DNA from: Caulobacter sp.
GTDB taxonomy: Bacteria > Pseudomonadota > Alphaproteobacteria > Caulobacterales > Caulobacteraceae
Reading direction: 5' to 3'
Length of the DNA stretch: 48,673 nt
NCBI GenBank assembly: GCA_030652755.1
Contig: JAUSPV010000099.1
Location: 1 to 48,673, forward strand
Both the position numbers and the translations under genes were made by a program. Position 1 is the first letter of the stretch. The number at the start of each line of letters is the position of its first letter. Positions 16,171 through 26,259 of the stretch are shown here, piece by piece. The notes under the pieces were generated by a model. The model did not search any database. It was not told where the DNA came from and worked only from the letters and a program-made list of their open reading frames with translations.

Positions 16171-16950
16171 ATGCTGATCGACAGCCACGTCAACCTGCAC
16201 GCGCCGCAGTTCGCGCAGGACATGGACGCGGTCATCGACCGCGCCCGCGCCGCCGGCGTCGCCCTGATGGTCAACATCAGCGACAAGGTCTCGACCTTCG
16301 ACGTCACCCACAAGGTGGCGATGGATCATCCGGACATCTGGGCCACGGTCGGCACCCATCCGCACGAAGCGAAGGAAAATCCGGAGCTCAAGGCGGCTGA
16401 CCTCATCCTGCTCGCCCAGCGCCCCAAGGTGGTTGGCATCGGCGAATGCGGGCTGGACTTCCACTACGACCTCAGCCCGCGCGACGTGCAGGCGGCGGTC
16501 TTCCGCCAGCACTGTATCGCCGCCCGCGAGACCGGCCTGCCGCTGGTGGTCCATACCCGCGAGGCCGATGCGGTCATGGGCCAGATCCTCGAGGAGGAGC
16601 ACGCGGCCGGCGCCTTCAAGCTGATCATGCACTGCTACACCAGCGGGCCGGAGCTGGCGCGGCGGGCGGCGGCGCTGGGCGCCTGGTTCTCGGTCAGCGG
16701 CATTGCCACCTTCAAGGCCGCACAGGACGTGCGCGACATCATCGCGGAGATGCCGGGCGACCGGATCATCGTCGAGACCGACTGTCCCTACCTAGCCCCC
16801 GTGCCGATGCGCGGCCGCCGCAACGAGCCGGCCTTCCTGCCGCACATCCTGGCCAGGCTGGCCGAGATTCGCGGCTGGAGCCTGGAAGAGGCCGAGCAGC
16901 GTACCGAGGACGCCTTCTTCGCGCTGTTCGACAGGATCCCCCGGCCATGA
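16171..16950 (+). CDS. TatD-family metal-dependent hydrolase, 259 aa, Asn at a metal-His position
   Basis: TIM-barrel hydrolase of the TatD family (DNase or quality-control nuclease). Metal-site residues are His6, Glu92 (GIGECGLD), His128 (VVHTRE), His154 (IMHCYT) and Asp204 (VETDCPYLAPVP). The usual N-terminal HxH is HVN (6-8), so the second His is Asn8, with His10 nearby. The ATG at 16171 gives the family start MLIDSHVNL. The stop overlaps the next gene's ATG (ATGA). Same-strand neighbours are holB and a metallo-beta-lactamase-fold protein, the common tmk-holB-tatD context. Confidence 0.92.
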   Translation: MLIDSHVNLHAPQFAQDMDAVIDRARAAGVALMVNISDKVSTFDVTHKVAMDHPDIWATVGTHPHEAKENPELKAADLILLAQRPKVVGIGECGLDFHYDLSPRDVQAAVFRQHCIAARETGLPLVVHTREADAVMGQILEEEHAAGAFKLIMHCYTSGPELARRAAALGAWFSVSGIATFKAAQDVRDIIAEMPGDRIIVETDCPYLAPVPMRGRRNEPAFLPHILARLAEIRGWSLEEAEQRTEDAFFALFDRIPRP

Positions 16951-17759
16951 GCGGGACGCTGGCGGTCACAATCCTCGGCTGCGGCTCGTCCGGCGGGGTG
17001 CCGCGCGCCGACGGCGACTGGGGCGTCTGTGATCCCGCCGAGCCGAAGAACCGGCGGCTGCGCTGCTCCCTGCTGGTCCGTCGCAGGGCGGAGGACGGGG
17101 AGGGGGCCGAGACCACGGTGCTGGTCGACACCTCGCCGGACTTCCGCGAACAGGCCATCGCGGCCGACATCCGGCGGCTGGACGGCGTTCTGTTCAGCCA
17201 CGACCACGCCGACCAGACCCACGGCATCGACGACGTCCGCGCCTTCTTCATCCGTCAACGGGCGAAGATCCCGGCCTGGATGGACGCCGCCACCCGCGCC
17301 AGCCTGACCCGCAAGTTCGACTACATCTTCCAGAGCCACAGCGGCTATCCGGCCATCCTGGAGGCGCGCGGCCTTCCGGCCCACGGCGTGGACTGGGCCA
17401 TCGACGGCCCGTCGGGGATCATCCCGGTGACCAGCTTCGACATGGAGCACGGCTCGATGCGCTGCGCCGGCTTCCGGTTCGGCGACGTCGCCTATTCGCC
17501 GGACGTCAACGGACTGGATGACGCGGCCTTCGAGGCCCTGCGCGGCGTGGATACCTGGATCGTCGACGCCCTGCGTTACACGGCCCATCCGACGCACGCG
17601 CATCTGGAGCGCACCCTGGGCTGGATCGCGCGGGTCAAACCGCGCCGAGCGATCCTGACAAACATGCATATCGATCTGGATTTCCACGCTTTATCTTCCT
17701 CTATCCCCCCCGGCGTCGAGCCCGCCTATGATGGCCTGACGGTGGAGATCGGGATGTGA
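16947..17759 (+). CDS. Metallo-beta-lactamase-fold hydrolase (PhnP-like), 270 aa
   Basis: Likely a phosphodiesterase-type member of the metallo-beta-lactamase superfamily resembling PhnP (cyclic phosphate hydrolysis). MSGTLAVTILGCGSSGGVPR opens the fold, DTSPDFREQ follows, and the metal motif is FSHDHADQTHGIDD (HxHxDxxH variant of HxHxDH). Later ligand candidates are in VAYSPDVNGL and ALRYTAHPTHAHL. It starts at 16947 overlapping the TatD-like stop and ends overlapping the GTG of the PIG-L gene, so the three are translationally coupled. The gene is not in a phosphonate cluster, so substrate is uncertain. Confidence 0.88.
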   Translation: MSGTLAVTILGCGSSGGVPRADGDWGVCDPAEPKNRRLRCSLLVRRRAEDGEGAETTVLVDTSPDFREQAIAADIRRLDGVLFSHDHADQTHGIDDVRAFFIRQRAKIPAWMDAATRASLTRKFDYIFQSHSGYPAILEARGLPAHGVDWAIDGPSGIIPVTSFDMEHGSMRCAGFRFGDVAYSPDVNGLDDAAFEALRGVDTWIVDALRYTAHPTHAHLERTLGWIARVKPRRAILTNMHIDLDFHALSSSIPPGVEPAYDGLTVEIGM

Positions 17760-18613
17760 AACGGGTTGTGGTGATTGTCCTGGGGATCGCGGCGGCGCTG
17801 GTCGGGCTCGCGGTGGTCCTGTTCATGGTCGCCAACGCCCGGGTCAACGACGGCGACGTGCCGGTGGCCGACAGCCTGCTGGTTCCCGGCGCGCCGAAGA
17901 CCGTTCTGGCCGTCTGGGCCCATCCCGACGACGAGATCACCTCGGCGGGAACCCTCGCCCGCCTGGCGAAGGAGGAGGGGGCCCGCGTCGTGCTCGTCTA
18001 CATGAGCAAGGGCGAGGCGGCGAAGGGCCTGGGCTACACCGCCGACCAGCTGGCCAAGCTGCGGCCGCCGGAGGCCCAGGCGGCCGGCAAGGCGCTGGGC
18101 GCGGCGCGCGTGGTCGTGCTGGACTATCCGGACGGCGGCCTGACCGGCGTCGACGCCGCGGCGGCCAAGGCGGCGATCCGAAAGGTCGTCGATGAGGAAA
18201 AGCCGAGCATCGTCATCAGCTTCGACGAGAAAGTTGGCTTCTACGGCCACCCGGATCATGCCCAGACCGGTCGCTGGGTGCGCGCGGTGGTCGACGACGG
18301 CGCCTCCGAACCCGATTTTCCGGTGAAGCGGCTGTACCAGGCGACGCTGCCGACCAGCATGATCGAGCTGGCGCTGAAGCTCGTCGATGCCTTCCGCACC
18401 CGCTACCCGAAGGACCCGGCACCGGGCCTGCCGGCGCCGGATCTCGCCATCCGCATTCCCGGCCAGGCGGCCAGCAAGCGCGCCGTCCTCGACGCCCACA
18501 CAACCCAGGTGAAGATCATCGCCGACGTTCAGCCCGGCTACGACAAGGTCCCGGCCTGGCTGTACTACCGGCTGTTTGACCGGGAGTATTACGCTGTGGC
18601 GGTGATCCGATAG
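17756..18613 (+). CDS. PIG-L family deacetylase, membrane-anchored, 285 aa
   Basis: LmbE/PIG-L zinc hydrolase, normally deacetylating N-acetylglucosamine-type groups. The N-terminus is a single hydrophobic segment (residues 4-26), so the enzyme is probably anchored with its catalytic domain outside the cytoplasm. The zinc motif AHPDDE is at 55-60 and the downstream HPDHAQTGR supplies the third His. The start GTG overlaps the preceding stop (GTGA). Substrate is unknown; being next to tmk-holB-tatD seems to reflect operon packing and not a pathway. Confidence 0.88.
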   Translation: MKRVVVIVLGIAAALVGLAVVLFMVANARVNDGDVPVADSLLVPGAPKTVLAVWAHPDDEITSAGTLARLAKEEGARVVLVYMSKGEAAKGLGYTADQLAKLRPPEAQAAGKALGAARVVVLDYPDGGLTGVDAAAAKAAIRKVVDEEKPSIVISFDEKVGFYGHPDHAQTGRWVRAVVDDGASEPDFPVKRLYQATLPTSMIELALKLVDAFRTRYPKDPAPGLPAPDLAIRIPGQAASKRAVLDAHTTQVKIIADVQPGYDKVPAWLYYRLFDREYYAVAVIR

Positions 18614-18703
18614 TCGCCGTTTGGCAATGGGTTAGACGAAAACCTGACCATCGTGATCGCCTCGCTCATCCAGATATTTCCGATAATATGCCTTAGGCGC
18701 AAT

Positions 18704-19069
18704 ATGGACGGGGCCATGACGAACGCCCGACGCCTGTTCCTGATCCGCCTGCTGCACACGGTGATCTACGTCGTGATGGCCGCCAGCGCCCTGCTGGTGC
18801 TGTTCGCCGGCCTGGCCGGAGCCAACGGTCCATGGCTCCCGCCGGCGTTGGTCCTCATCCTCATCGAGAGCGTCGTCTTCATCGGCTTTGGCCTGAAGTG
18901 TCCTCTGACCGCCGTCGTCGTGCGTCACGCCGACGGCGCCCCGGTGTCCGACACCCTGATGCCCGAGCGCCTGACCCGTCACACCTTCAAGGTCTTCGGG
19001 CCGATCTTCGTGATCGGACTTGCGCTGCTGGCTCTGCGCTGGCTGACGGGCTGGTGGCCGGCCAGCTGA
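18704..19069 (+). CDS. Small multi-pass membrane protein, about 121 aa
   Basis: Not recognised as a named family. Three hydrophobic helices are visible: LLHTVIYVVMAASALLVLFA, WLPPALVLILIESVVFIGFG, and FGPIFVIGLALLALRWLTG, with a short loop containing KCPLTAVVVRHADGA between the second and third. The start is uncertain: ATG 18704 or ATG 18716 (MTNARRLFL). A GATAAT-like -10 lies at 18682-18687, just upstream, which suggests its own promoter and a very short leader. Confidence 0.6.
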   Translation: MDGAMTNARRLFLIRLLHTVIYVVMAASALLVLFAGLAGANGPWLPPALVLILIESVVFIGFGLKCPLTAVVVRHADGAPVSDTLMPERLTRHTFKVFGPIFVIGLALLALRWLTGWWPAS

Positions 19070-20356
<1,287 letters not shown>

Positions 20357-20357
<1 letters not shown>

Positions 20358-21109
20358 TACCCCTTCTTGGTGCGCGCCGCGAAGGCGGCGATGCGGTCGC
20401 GCATGTCCGGACCGACACCCTCGCCCTTATAGATCTCGTGCGCCAGACCGGCGCTGATCGGCAGGCCGTCGGTGTGGGTCAGCAGACGCTTGTTGGCCGC
20501 GTGGCTGAACGGCGAGTTGGCGGCGATCTCGGCGACCAGGGCGTGGATGGCCGACTCGAACAGGTCGTCCGCCACGCAGCTGTTGGCCAGCCCCATCGCC
20601 TCGGCCTCGCGGCCGGAGTAGGTGCGGCAGGTGAACATCATCTCGCGGGCCTTATAGGTCCCGACCCGGCGCGGCAGCCGCTGGCTCAGGCCCCAGACCG
20701 GGGTCAGGGCCCAACGGGCATGGGTGTCGGCGAACTTCGCGGTCTCCGAGGCCAGGATGATGTCCCCGGCCAGGGCCAGCTCCAGCGCGCCGGTGTAGCA
20801 GTGGCCATGCACGGCGCTGATCACCGGCAGGGGCAGATCGGCCAGCCTTTCAATGACATGCGACTGGTAGTTGGCGCGCGGCAGCTTCTCGCCGGTGGCG
20901 ATGTCGCCCAGGTCGTGGCCGGCGGAGAAGCAGCGCCCCGCCCCGCGCAACACCACGACGGCGACGCTGCCCGGCGACGCCTCGATGACCTTCACATGGG
21001 CCTCCAGCGCCTCGAACACCGGCACGTTGAGGGAGTTCAGCTTTTCGGGCCGGTTCAGGGTCAGGATCGCCGCCCCGCCGATGTCCTCGCGCAGCACCAG
21101 ATCGCTCAT
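20357..21109 (-). CDS. Enoyl-CoA hydratase/isomerase family protein, 250 aa
   Basis: Crotonase-fold enzyme. Oxyanion-hole regions are CFSAGHDLGD and HGHCYTGALELALAGDIILA; the segment WALTPVWGLSQRLPRRVG corresponds to the active-site helix. The ATG at 21109 was chosen because MSDLVLREDIGGAAILTLNRP is the family start and GGGAGA lies 8 bases upstream; the much longer reading further upstream is non-homologous. It stands alone, divergent from a secreted protein gene. Specific substrate unknown. Confidence 0.88.
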
Positions 21110-21284
21110 GTCTTCGTCTCCCTGCCCTGTTTTGACCCAGCCTAGAGGCGCGGGGGCCGCCCCTCCAGTCTGACGTAGAGTAAGCCCTCCCGCGAAAGGC
21201 CTGAGCGGTCTGCGTTCCCTCCCTTGCGGACGGCGGCGGCGAGGCCCATTCTGGGGATGAGGGACTGACGACGACACTGGAGCC

Positions 21285-21794
21285 ATGCGCATGCGCCTGC
21301 CCGCCTTCCTGACCACCACGGCGATCGCCGCCGCCCTGGCCGTTTCAGCCCAGGCCGCCCCCGCCGCCATCTCGACGATCAACATCGACATCGGCGCCGA
21401 CCTGGCCGGCAAGACCGAAACGGTCGATGCCCGCGACCTCGACTTCCTCAAGGCGGAGCTCCGCGATTCGCTGGAACGCGAGCTTGGCCGGTCGGGCGGT
21501 CTGGCCGCTGGCGGCGCGGTGCTCAATCTGGTCATCGAGGACGCCACCCCCAACCGCCCCACGATGCGCCAGATGAGCCGCACGCCGGGTCTGTCCTACC
21601 AGAGCCGGGGCATCGGCGGCGCCACGCTGTCGGGCGCCCTGGTGACCGCCGAGGGCGCTTTTCCGGTAAGCTACCGCTGGTACGAAAGCGACTTCCGCAA
21701 CACCGTCGCGGCCGGCACCTGGAGCGACGCGGAGACCAGCTTCGACCGCTTTGCCCGCAAGGTGGCCCGCGGCGACGCCCTCGTCGCGAAGTAG
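21285..21794 (+). CDS. Secreted hypothetical protein, 169 aa
   Basis: Not recognised. The N-terminus is a clear Sec signal peptide (MRMRLPAFLTTTAIAAALA, cleavage likely after AQA near residue 24). The mature part has a strand (ISTINIDIGADL), an acidic helix (FLKAELRDSLERELG), a Gly-rich turn, then strand-turn regions (VLNLVIEDATPNRP, LSGALVTAEGAFPVSYRWYE) and a final helix. No cysteines are present. It is probably a periplasmic or outer-membrane-associated protein. It is divergent from the enoyl-CoA hydratase gene and 91 bases upstream of an MFS carrier. Confidence 0.7.
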   Translation: MRMRLPAFLTTTAIAAALAVSAQAAPAAISTINIDIGADLAGKTETVDARDLDFLKAELRDSLERELGRSGGLAAGGAVLNLVIEDATPNRPTMRQMSRTPGLSYQSRGIGGATLSGALVTAEGAFPVSYRWYESDFRNTVAAGTWSDAETSFDRFARKVARGDALVAK

Positions 21795-21885
21795 CCAGAA
21801 CTTCTGGCTTGCCCCGTCGCCGTTCACGCGGTCTGTTGCCCGTGAACGGCGATAACAATTCGCCGACCTATTAGCGTGAGGCGAC

Positions 21886-23292
21886 ATGGCCGGCGGCCGA
21901 CGATCTTTCCTGACCCTCGCGGCCTTCGCCGCTCCGTGTCTTCCGCTGGCGGCTTTCGGCCTGCCGCTGGTGATCACCCTTCCCCACTACTACTCCGAGA
22001 CGCTCGGCGTGAACCTGTCGGCGGTCAGCCTGGCCTTCGTGCTGGTGCGGCTGATCGACATCGGGTTCGACCCGGTGTTCGGCACCATCCTCGACCGCAC
22101 CCGCTGGTCCTTCGGTCGCTTCAAGGGCTGGTTGGCGATCAGCATCCCGTTCCTGATGCTGGCCATCTACATGCTGTTCATGGCCAAGCCGGGAGTCGGG
22201 GCCGGCTATCTGTGGTTCTGGCTCATCGTGGTCTATTTCGGCCTGTCGATCGCCACCCTGGCCCACACCTCCTGGGCCTCGAAGCTGACCACCGACTATC
22301 ACGAGCGCTCCCGCATCTACGCCTTCTGGCAGACCGGCAACGTGGTCGGGATGATCATGATCCTGACCCTGCCGCTGCTGCTCAGCCGCATTGGTCTGGG
22401 CGACAGCGAGACCGAGATCATCGGCGGCCAGGGCTGGTTCATCGTCGTCCTCCTCCCCCTCATGGCGCTGCTGGCCCTCTGGCGCGTGCCCGAGCCGGCG
22501 GTGATCGAGGACAGCAACCCCGAGAAGACTTCGCTTAAGGACTATTTCCGCCTGCTCGGACGTCCGACCGTTATCCGCATCCTGGCCGCCGACCTGCTGA
22601 CCGGCCTGGCGCCCGGCATCGCCGGCACCCTGTTCTTCTTCTTCTTCACCCGGGTGAAGTCGTTCACCTTCCTGGAGGCCTCGACCCTCCTGCTGTTCTA
22701 CTTTCTGGCCGCCATCCTCGGCGGCTTCATCTGGACCATGCTGGCCAAGAAGGTCGGCAAGGCAAAGGCGCTGATCGCGGCCTGCGTCACCTATGCGGTG
22801 GTCCAGTTCCTGGTGGTCACCTTGCCAGCCGGCAATTTCTGGCTCGCGGTGCCCTTCCTGATCGCCGCCGGCATCCCCTACTCGGCCGGAGCCCTGCTGC
22901 TGCGCTCGATGCTGGCCGACTATGGCGACGAGGAACGGCTGGCCTCAGGCAAGGACCGCACGGGCCTGCTCTACGCCATCCTGACGGGCACGGTGAAGGT
23001 CGGCGCCGCCCTTGCGGTGTGCAGCCTGTTCCTGCTCGACGGCCTGGGCTTCGACGCCGCCAATGCCGCCAACAGCACGGCGCTGTCGATGCAAGGCCTG
23101 GAAGTGCTCTACGCCCTGGCGCCCGGCATCGTCGGACTGCTCGCGGCGGCCTGCATGATCGGCTATCCCCTGACCGAGGAGAAGCACGCCGAGATTCTAC
23201 GCCAGCTGGGCGTTCAAGACGGCGCTTCGCCGCCGCCCGTTCCAGAGGATGTCGCCGTTGTCAGTCCCATCAGCCCCGGCACGGCCACCTAG
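21886..23292 (+). CDS. MFS transporter, glycoside-pentoside-hexuronide (MFS_2) type, 468 aa
   Basis: Inner-membrane secondary carrier with about 12 hydrophobic segments. The N-terminal region (PLVITLPHYYSETLGVNLSAVSL, then LVRLIDIGFDPVFGTILDRTRWSFGR) contains the DxxxGxxxDRTR-type motif of the GPH/melibiose-permease family, and YHERSRIYAF follows. Substrate may be a sugar or glycoside, but neighbours give no sugar pathway. The 3' end overlaps the mazG reading by 44 bases, indicating close coupling. Confidence 0.85.
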   Translation: MAGGRRSFLTLAAFAAPCLPLAAFGLPLVITLPHYYSETLGVNLSAVSLAFVLVRLIDIGFDPVFGTILDRTRWSFGRFKGWLAISIPFLMLAIYMLFMAKPGVGAGYLWFWLIVVYFGLSIATLAHTSWASKLTTDYHERSRIYAFWQTGNVVGMIMILTLPLLLSRIGLGDSETEIIGGQGWFIVVLLPLMALLALWRVPEPAVIEDSNPEKTSLKDYFRLLGRPTVIRILAADLLTGLAPGIAGTLFFFFFTRVKSFTFLEASTLLLFYFLAAILGGFIWTMLAKKVGKAKALIAACVTYAVVQFLVVTLPAGNFWLAVPFLIAAGIPYSAGALLLRSMLADYGDEERLASGKDRTGLLYAILTGTVKVGAALAVCSLFLLDGLGFDAANAANSTALSMQGLEVLYALAPGIVGLLAAACMIGYPLTEEKHAEILRQLGVQDGASPPPVPEDVAVVSPISPGTAT

Positions 23293-24085
23293 CACCGACC
23301 ACCCGATCTTCCGCCTGGTCGAGATCATGGCCAGGCTGCGCGACCCGGTCGCCGGCTGCGCCTGGGACCTGGAGCAGACCTTCGCGACCATCGCGCCCTA
23401 CACGGTCGAGGAGGCCTATGAAGTCGCCGACGCCATCGAGCGCAATGACCTGAAGGACCTCAAGGAGGAGCTGGGCGACCTGCTGCTGCAGGTCGTGTTC
23501 CATGCCCGGATGGCGGAGGAGCAGCAGGCCTTCGACTTCGCCGACGTCGCCAACGCCATCGCCGACAAGATGATCCGCCGCCACCCGCATGTGTTCGGCG
23601 ACGAAAGCCACCGCACCAGCGGCGAACAGGTCGCCGCCTGGGAGGTCATCAAGCAGCAGGAACGCGACCAGAAGGCCCGCACCGGCATCCTCGACGACGT
23701 GCCCGTCGGCCTGCCCGCCCTGACCCGGGCTGTGAAGCTCAACAAGCGCGCCGCGCGTGTCGGCTTCGTCTGGCCCAGTGTGAAGGAGGTCCTCGACAAG
23801 CTCGACGAGGAGGTCGCCGAGCTCAAGGTCGAGATCGAGGCCGGGGATCGCGACAAGATGCGCGGCGAGTTGGGCGATGTGCTGTTCGTCCTCGCCAACC
23901 TGGCGCGAGAGCTGGACATCGAGCCCGAGGACGCCCTGCGCGCCACCAACGCCAAGTTCGTCCGCCGCTTCGGCTTCATCGAGGCGGCGCTGGCCGGGCG
24001 GGGCAAGACCCCTGATCAATCGGACCTGGCCGAGATGGACGCCCTGTGGGACGCGGCGAAAGCGGCGGAACGTTCCGCTGGGTAA
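23249..24085 (+). CDS. mazG: Nucleoside triphosphate pyrophosphohydrolase MazG, two-domain form, 278 aa
   Basis: Hydrolyses NTPs to NMP and pyrophosphate; house-cleaning or stringent-response-modulating enzyme. Domain 1 shows DPVAGCAWDLEQTF and the metal-binding EEAYEVADAIERNDLKDLKEELGD; domain 2 has DKLDEEVAELKVEIEAGDR and RGELGDVLFVLANLAREL. Both helical repeats are complete and length is close to the E. coli protein. The ATG at 23249 lies inside the end of the MFS gene; a later start near residue 12 is possible, since conserved sequence begins at HPIFRLVEIMARLRDP. Confidence 0.93.
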   Translation: MSPLSVPSAPARPPSTDHPIFRLVEIMARLRDPVAGCAWDLEQTFATIAPYTVEEAYEVADAIERNDLKDLKEELGDLLLQVVFHARMAEEQQAFDFADVANAIADKMIRRHPHVFGDESHRTSGEQVAAWEVIKQQERDQKARTGILDDVPVGLPALTRAVKLNKRAARVGFVWPSVKEVLDKLDEEVAELKVEIEAGDRDKMRGELGDVLFVLANLARELDIEPEDALRATNAKFVRRFGFIEAALAGRGKTPDQSDLAEMDALWDAAKAAERSAG

Positions 24086-24143
24086 CCGGTGACCTGCCCC
24101 TTTCCCTGCTGATAGGCTGGGAAAAACACAGGGGGATACGCCC

Positions 24144-25274
24144 ATGGCCGACGGTTCGGTTCACGGCTTCACACACGATCGCTACGCCGAGGTCCGCAAG
24201 GTCTTCGAGGACAACCTGGCCAGCGGCCAGGACCTGGGCGCGTCGTTCTGCGCCACGCTCGAGGGGGAAACGGTCGTCGATCTCTGGGGCGGCTTCGCCG
24301 ACGCGGCGGGCACGCAGCCGTGGGTGGAAGACACCATCGTCAACGTCTACTCGACCACCAAGACCATGACCGCCCTGACGGCGCTGATGGTCGCCGACCG
24401 CGGCGAGCTCGATTTCGACGCGCCGGTCGCGAAGTACTGGCCGGAGTTCGCCGCCAACGGCAAACAGGACATCAAGGTCAGCCAGCTGATGAGCCACTCG
24501 GCCGGGGTGTCAGGCTGGGCGCTGCCGGCGACCGGCGACATGCTCTACGACTGGGAGAAGGCCACCTCCCTGCTGGCCGCCCAGGCCCCCTTCTGGGCGC
24601 CGGGTTCGGCCCCCGGCTATCACGCCATGAGCCAGGGCTTCCTGGTCGGCGAGGTCATCCGCCGCATCACGGGCAAATCGCTGGGCACGGTGTTCCGCGA
24701 GGAGATCGCCGGGCCGCTGGGCGCGGACTTCCACATCGGCCTGCCGGCGTCGGAGGACCATCGCGTCGCCGAGCTGATCCCGCCACCGCCGGCCGACGCC
24801 TCGATCGGCGAAGGTTCGGGGACCTACAAGATCAACAATCCGCCCATCGACGTTTCGGCGACCCGCACCCGGGAATGGCGCGGCGCCGAGATCCCGGCGG
24901 CGGGTGGAACGGGCAACGCCCGGTCGGTGGCTCTGGTTCAGTCGATCCTCGCCAACGGCGGCGTGGCCAGGGGCAAGCGCTTCCTGTCGGAAGCCGGTTG
25001 CCGCAAGGCGCTGGAGCTGCAGATCGAGGGCAAGGACCTGGTGCTGGGGATTCCGGTTCGCTACGGCATGGGCTTTGGCCTGGCCGGCGGCATGGTCCCG
25101 CTGCCCAACCCCAACACCATCTACTGGGGCGGCTACGGCGGCTCGCTGGTCATCATCGACATGGATGCCCACACCACCTTCGCCTACGCGATGAACCGCA
25201 TGGCCGGGACCACCACGGGCGACATGCGCGCCTTCAGCCTGGCCATGGCCATGTGGGGCGCGCTGGCGGAATAG
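24144..25274 (+). CDS. Serine hydrolase, beta-lactamase/esterase EstB-like, 376 aa
   Basis: Penicillin-binding-protein-fold serine hydrolase, more likely an esterase than a beta-lactamase because no signal peptide is present. The active-site SxxK is Ser70-Thr-Thr-Lys73 in NVYSTTKTM; the Tyr of the second motif is Tyr159 in GYHAMSQG; WGGYGGSLVIIDMDA supplies the KTG-equivalent region. Conserved LMSHSAGVSGW is typical of this class C-like esterase group. A pair of GGGGACA palindromes follows its stop. Confidence 0.88.
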   Translation: MADGSVHGFTHDRYAEVRKVFEDNLASGQDLGASFCATLEGETVVDLWGGFADAAGTQPWVEDTIVNVYSTTKTMTALTALMVADRGELDFDAPVAKYWPEFAANGKQDIKVSQLMSHSAGVSGWALPATGDMLYDWEKATSLLAAQAPFWAPGSAPGYHAMSQGFLVGEVIRRITGKSLGTVFREEIAGPLGADFHIGLPASEDHRVAELIPPPPADASIGEGSGTYKINNPPIDVSATRTREWRGAEIPAAGGTGNARSVALVQSILANGGVARGKRFLSEAGCRKALELQIEGKDLVLGIPVRYGMGFGLAGGMVPLPNPNTIYWGGYGGSLVIIDMDAHTTFAYAMNRMAGTTTGDMRAFSLAMAMWGALAE

Positions 25275-25280
25275 CTGGTC

Positions 25281-25308
25281 GGGGACATCCACTTCAGTGC
25301 GTGTCCCC
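25281..25308. repeat. GGGGACA-type palindromic repeat, copy 3
   Basis: A 28-base imperfect palindrome beginning GGGGACATCCACT and ending AGTGCGTGTCCCC. Its reverse complement equals the 344-371 element except for one base. It lies 6 bases after the serine hydrolase stop codon, between convergent genes, next to another palindrome of the same type. Confidence 0.75.
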
Positions 25309-25325
25309 AGCCGCTTCAAGCTGCG

Positions 25326-25356
25326 GGGGACACGTACCGAAGAGGTACATGTCCCC
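25326..25356. repeat. GGGGACA-type palindromic repeat, copy 4
   Basis: Thirteen-base arms GGGGACACGTACC and GGTACATGTCCCC (one mismatch) flank a 5-base loop GAAGA. It ends 9 bases from the stop codon of the leftward alpha/beta hydrolase gene, so together with the element at 25281-25308 it can serve as the terminator of both convergent genes. The inner arms differ from copies 1 and 3 in a compensated way, which suggests the fold is conserved. Confidence 0.72.
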
Positions 25357-25365
25357 GGACCGGGT

Positions 25366-26259
25366 CTACTTCGCCATCCCTTGGATCAGCGGCAGGATCT
25401 CGCCCTTCCACGCCGGGCTGGTCGGGTCGATCAGCTCGAAGTGGCCAGCATCCTTGATGGTCAGTTCGGTCGCTGACCAGCGCGCCGCGAACGGCGGGCC
25501 GAAGGCGGGCGGCACGATGGGGTCGAGTTCGCCGGACACCACCACGACCGGCGCGGACGGCGCGGGCAGTCGCATCGGCGAGGTGTCGGCATAGACGTCC
25601 TGTCCAGCGCGGGTCACGGCCGAGACGAGATCGTCGATGGTCTGCGGTCCGCCGCAGCGGTCAGGACCGGTCGCCCGGAAGGCCTCCAGGTCGTTGATGC
25701 CGGCCAGACTGATCACGCCTTTCACAGCCAGTGGATCGGCGGCCCACAGCGGGCTTTTCTTCGGCAATCCCGGACGCGCCGCGGCCCAACTGGCCAGGTG
25801 CCCGCCCGCCGAGTGGCCGACCAGCACGACACGGGACAGGTCCAGCGCCCGCGGTCCCGCGATGGTTCGCAAGTCGTCCAGACCGGCCGCCACGTCGGTG
25901 AAGGTTCCCGGCCAGGCGCCCCCCGGATGGCCGATGCGGCGGTATTCCAGGTTCCAGACCGCATAGCCGCGATCCCGCAGGTCGGCGGCCAGATAGTCCA
26001 TCAGCTCCGTGCCCGGCAGATCAGCCTGCCAGCAACCGCCATGAATCAGAACGACCACCGGGAATGGCCCCTGCCCCTTCGGCAGCCACAGCTCGCCGAA
26101 CTGCTGGGGACCGGGGCCATAGGCGATCGTCGAGTCGGCGGCCGCCCGCGGCCGGGCCAGCAGATCGCTGAAGCTGATCGTGTCGGCGGCGGAGGCTTGG
26201 GTCGGCGGGGCGCAGGCGGTCATCACGGCCAGGATAGCCGCAACGACCGTGCGTTTCAC
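25366..26259 (-). CDS. Alpha/beta hydrolase, putative lipoprotein, 297 aa
   Basis: Predicted exported esterase or lipase-like hydrolase. The N-terminal signal ends with the lipobox MTAC (Cys16). The oxyanion motif HGGCW is near 73-77, the nucleophile elbow is GHSAGG with Ser150, the acid is in SGELDPIVPP and the His in KDAGHFEL near the C-terminus, so the triad is complete. The 5' start overlaps the end of hflX by four bases. Substrate unknown. Confidence 0.87.
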   Translation of the reverse strand: MKRTVVAAILAVMTACAPPTQASAADTISFSDLLARPRAAADSTIAYGPGPQQFGELWLPKGQGPFPVVVLIHGGCWQADLPGTELMDYLAADLRDRGYAVWNLEYRRIGHPGGAWPGTFTDVAAGLDDLRTIAGPRALDLSRVVLVGHSAGGHLASWAAARPGLPKKSPLWAADPLAVKGVISLAGINDLEAFRATGPDRCGGPQTIDDLVSAVTRAGQDVYADTSPMRLPAPSAPVVVVSGELDPIVPPAFGPPFAARWSATELTIKDAGHFELIDPTSPAWKGEILPLIQGMAK

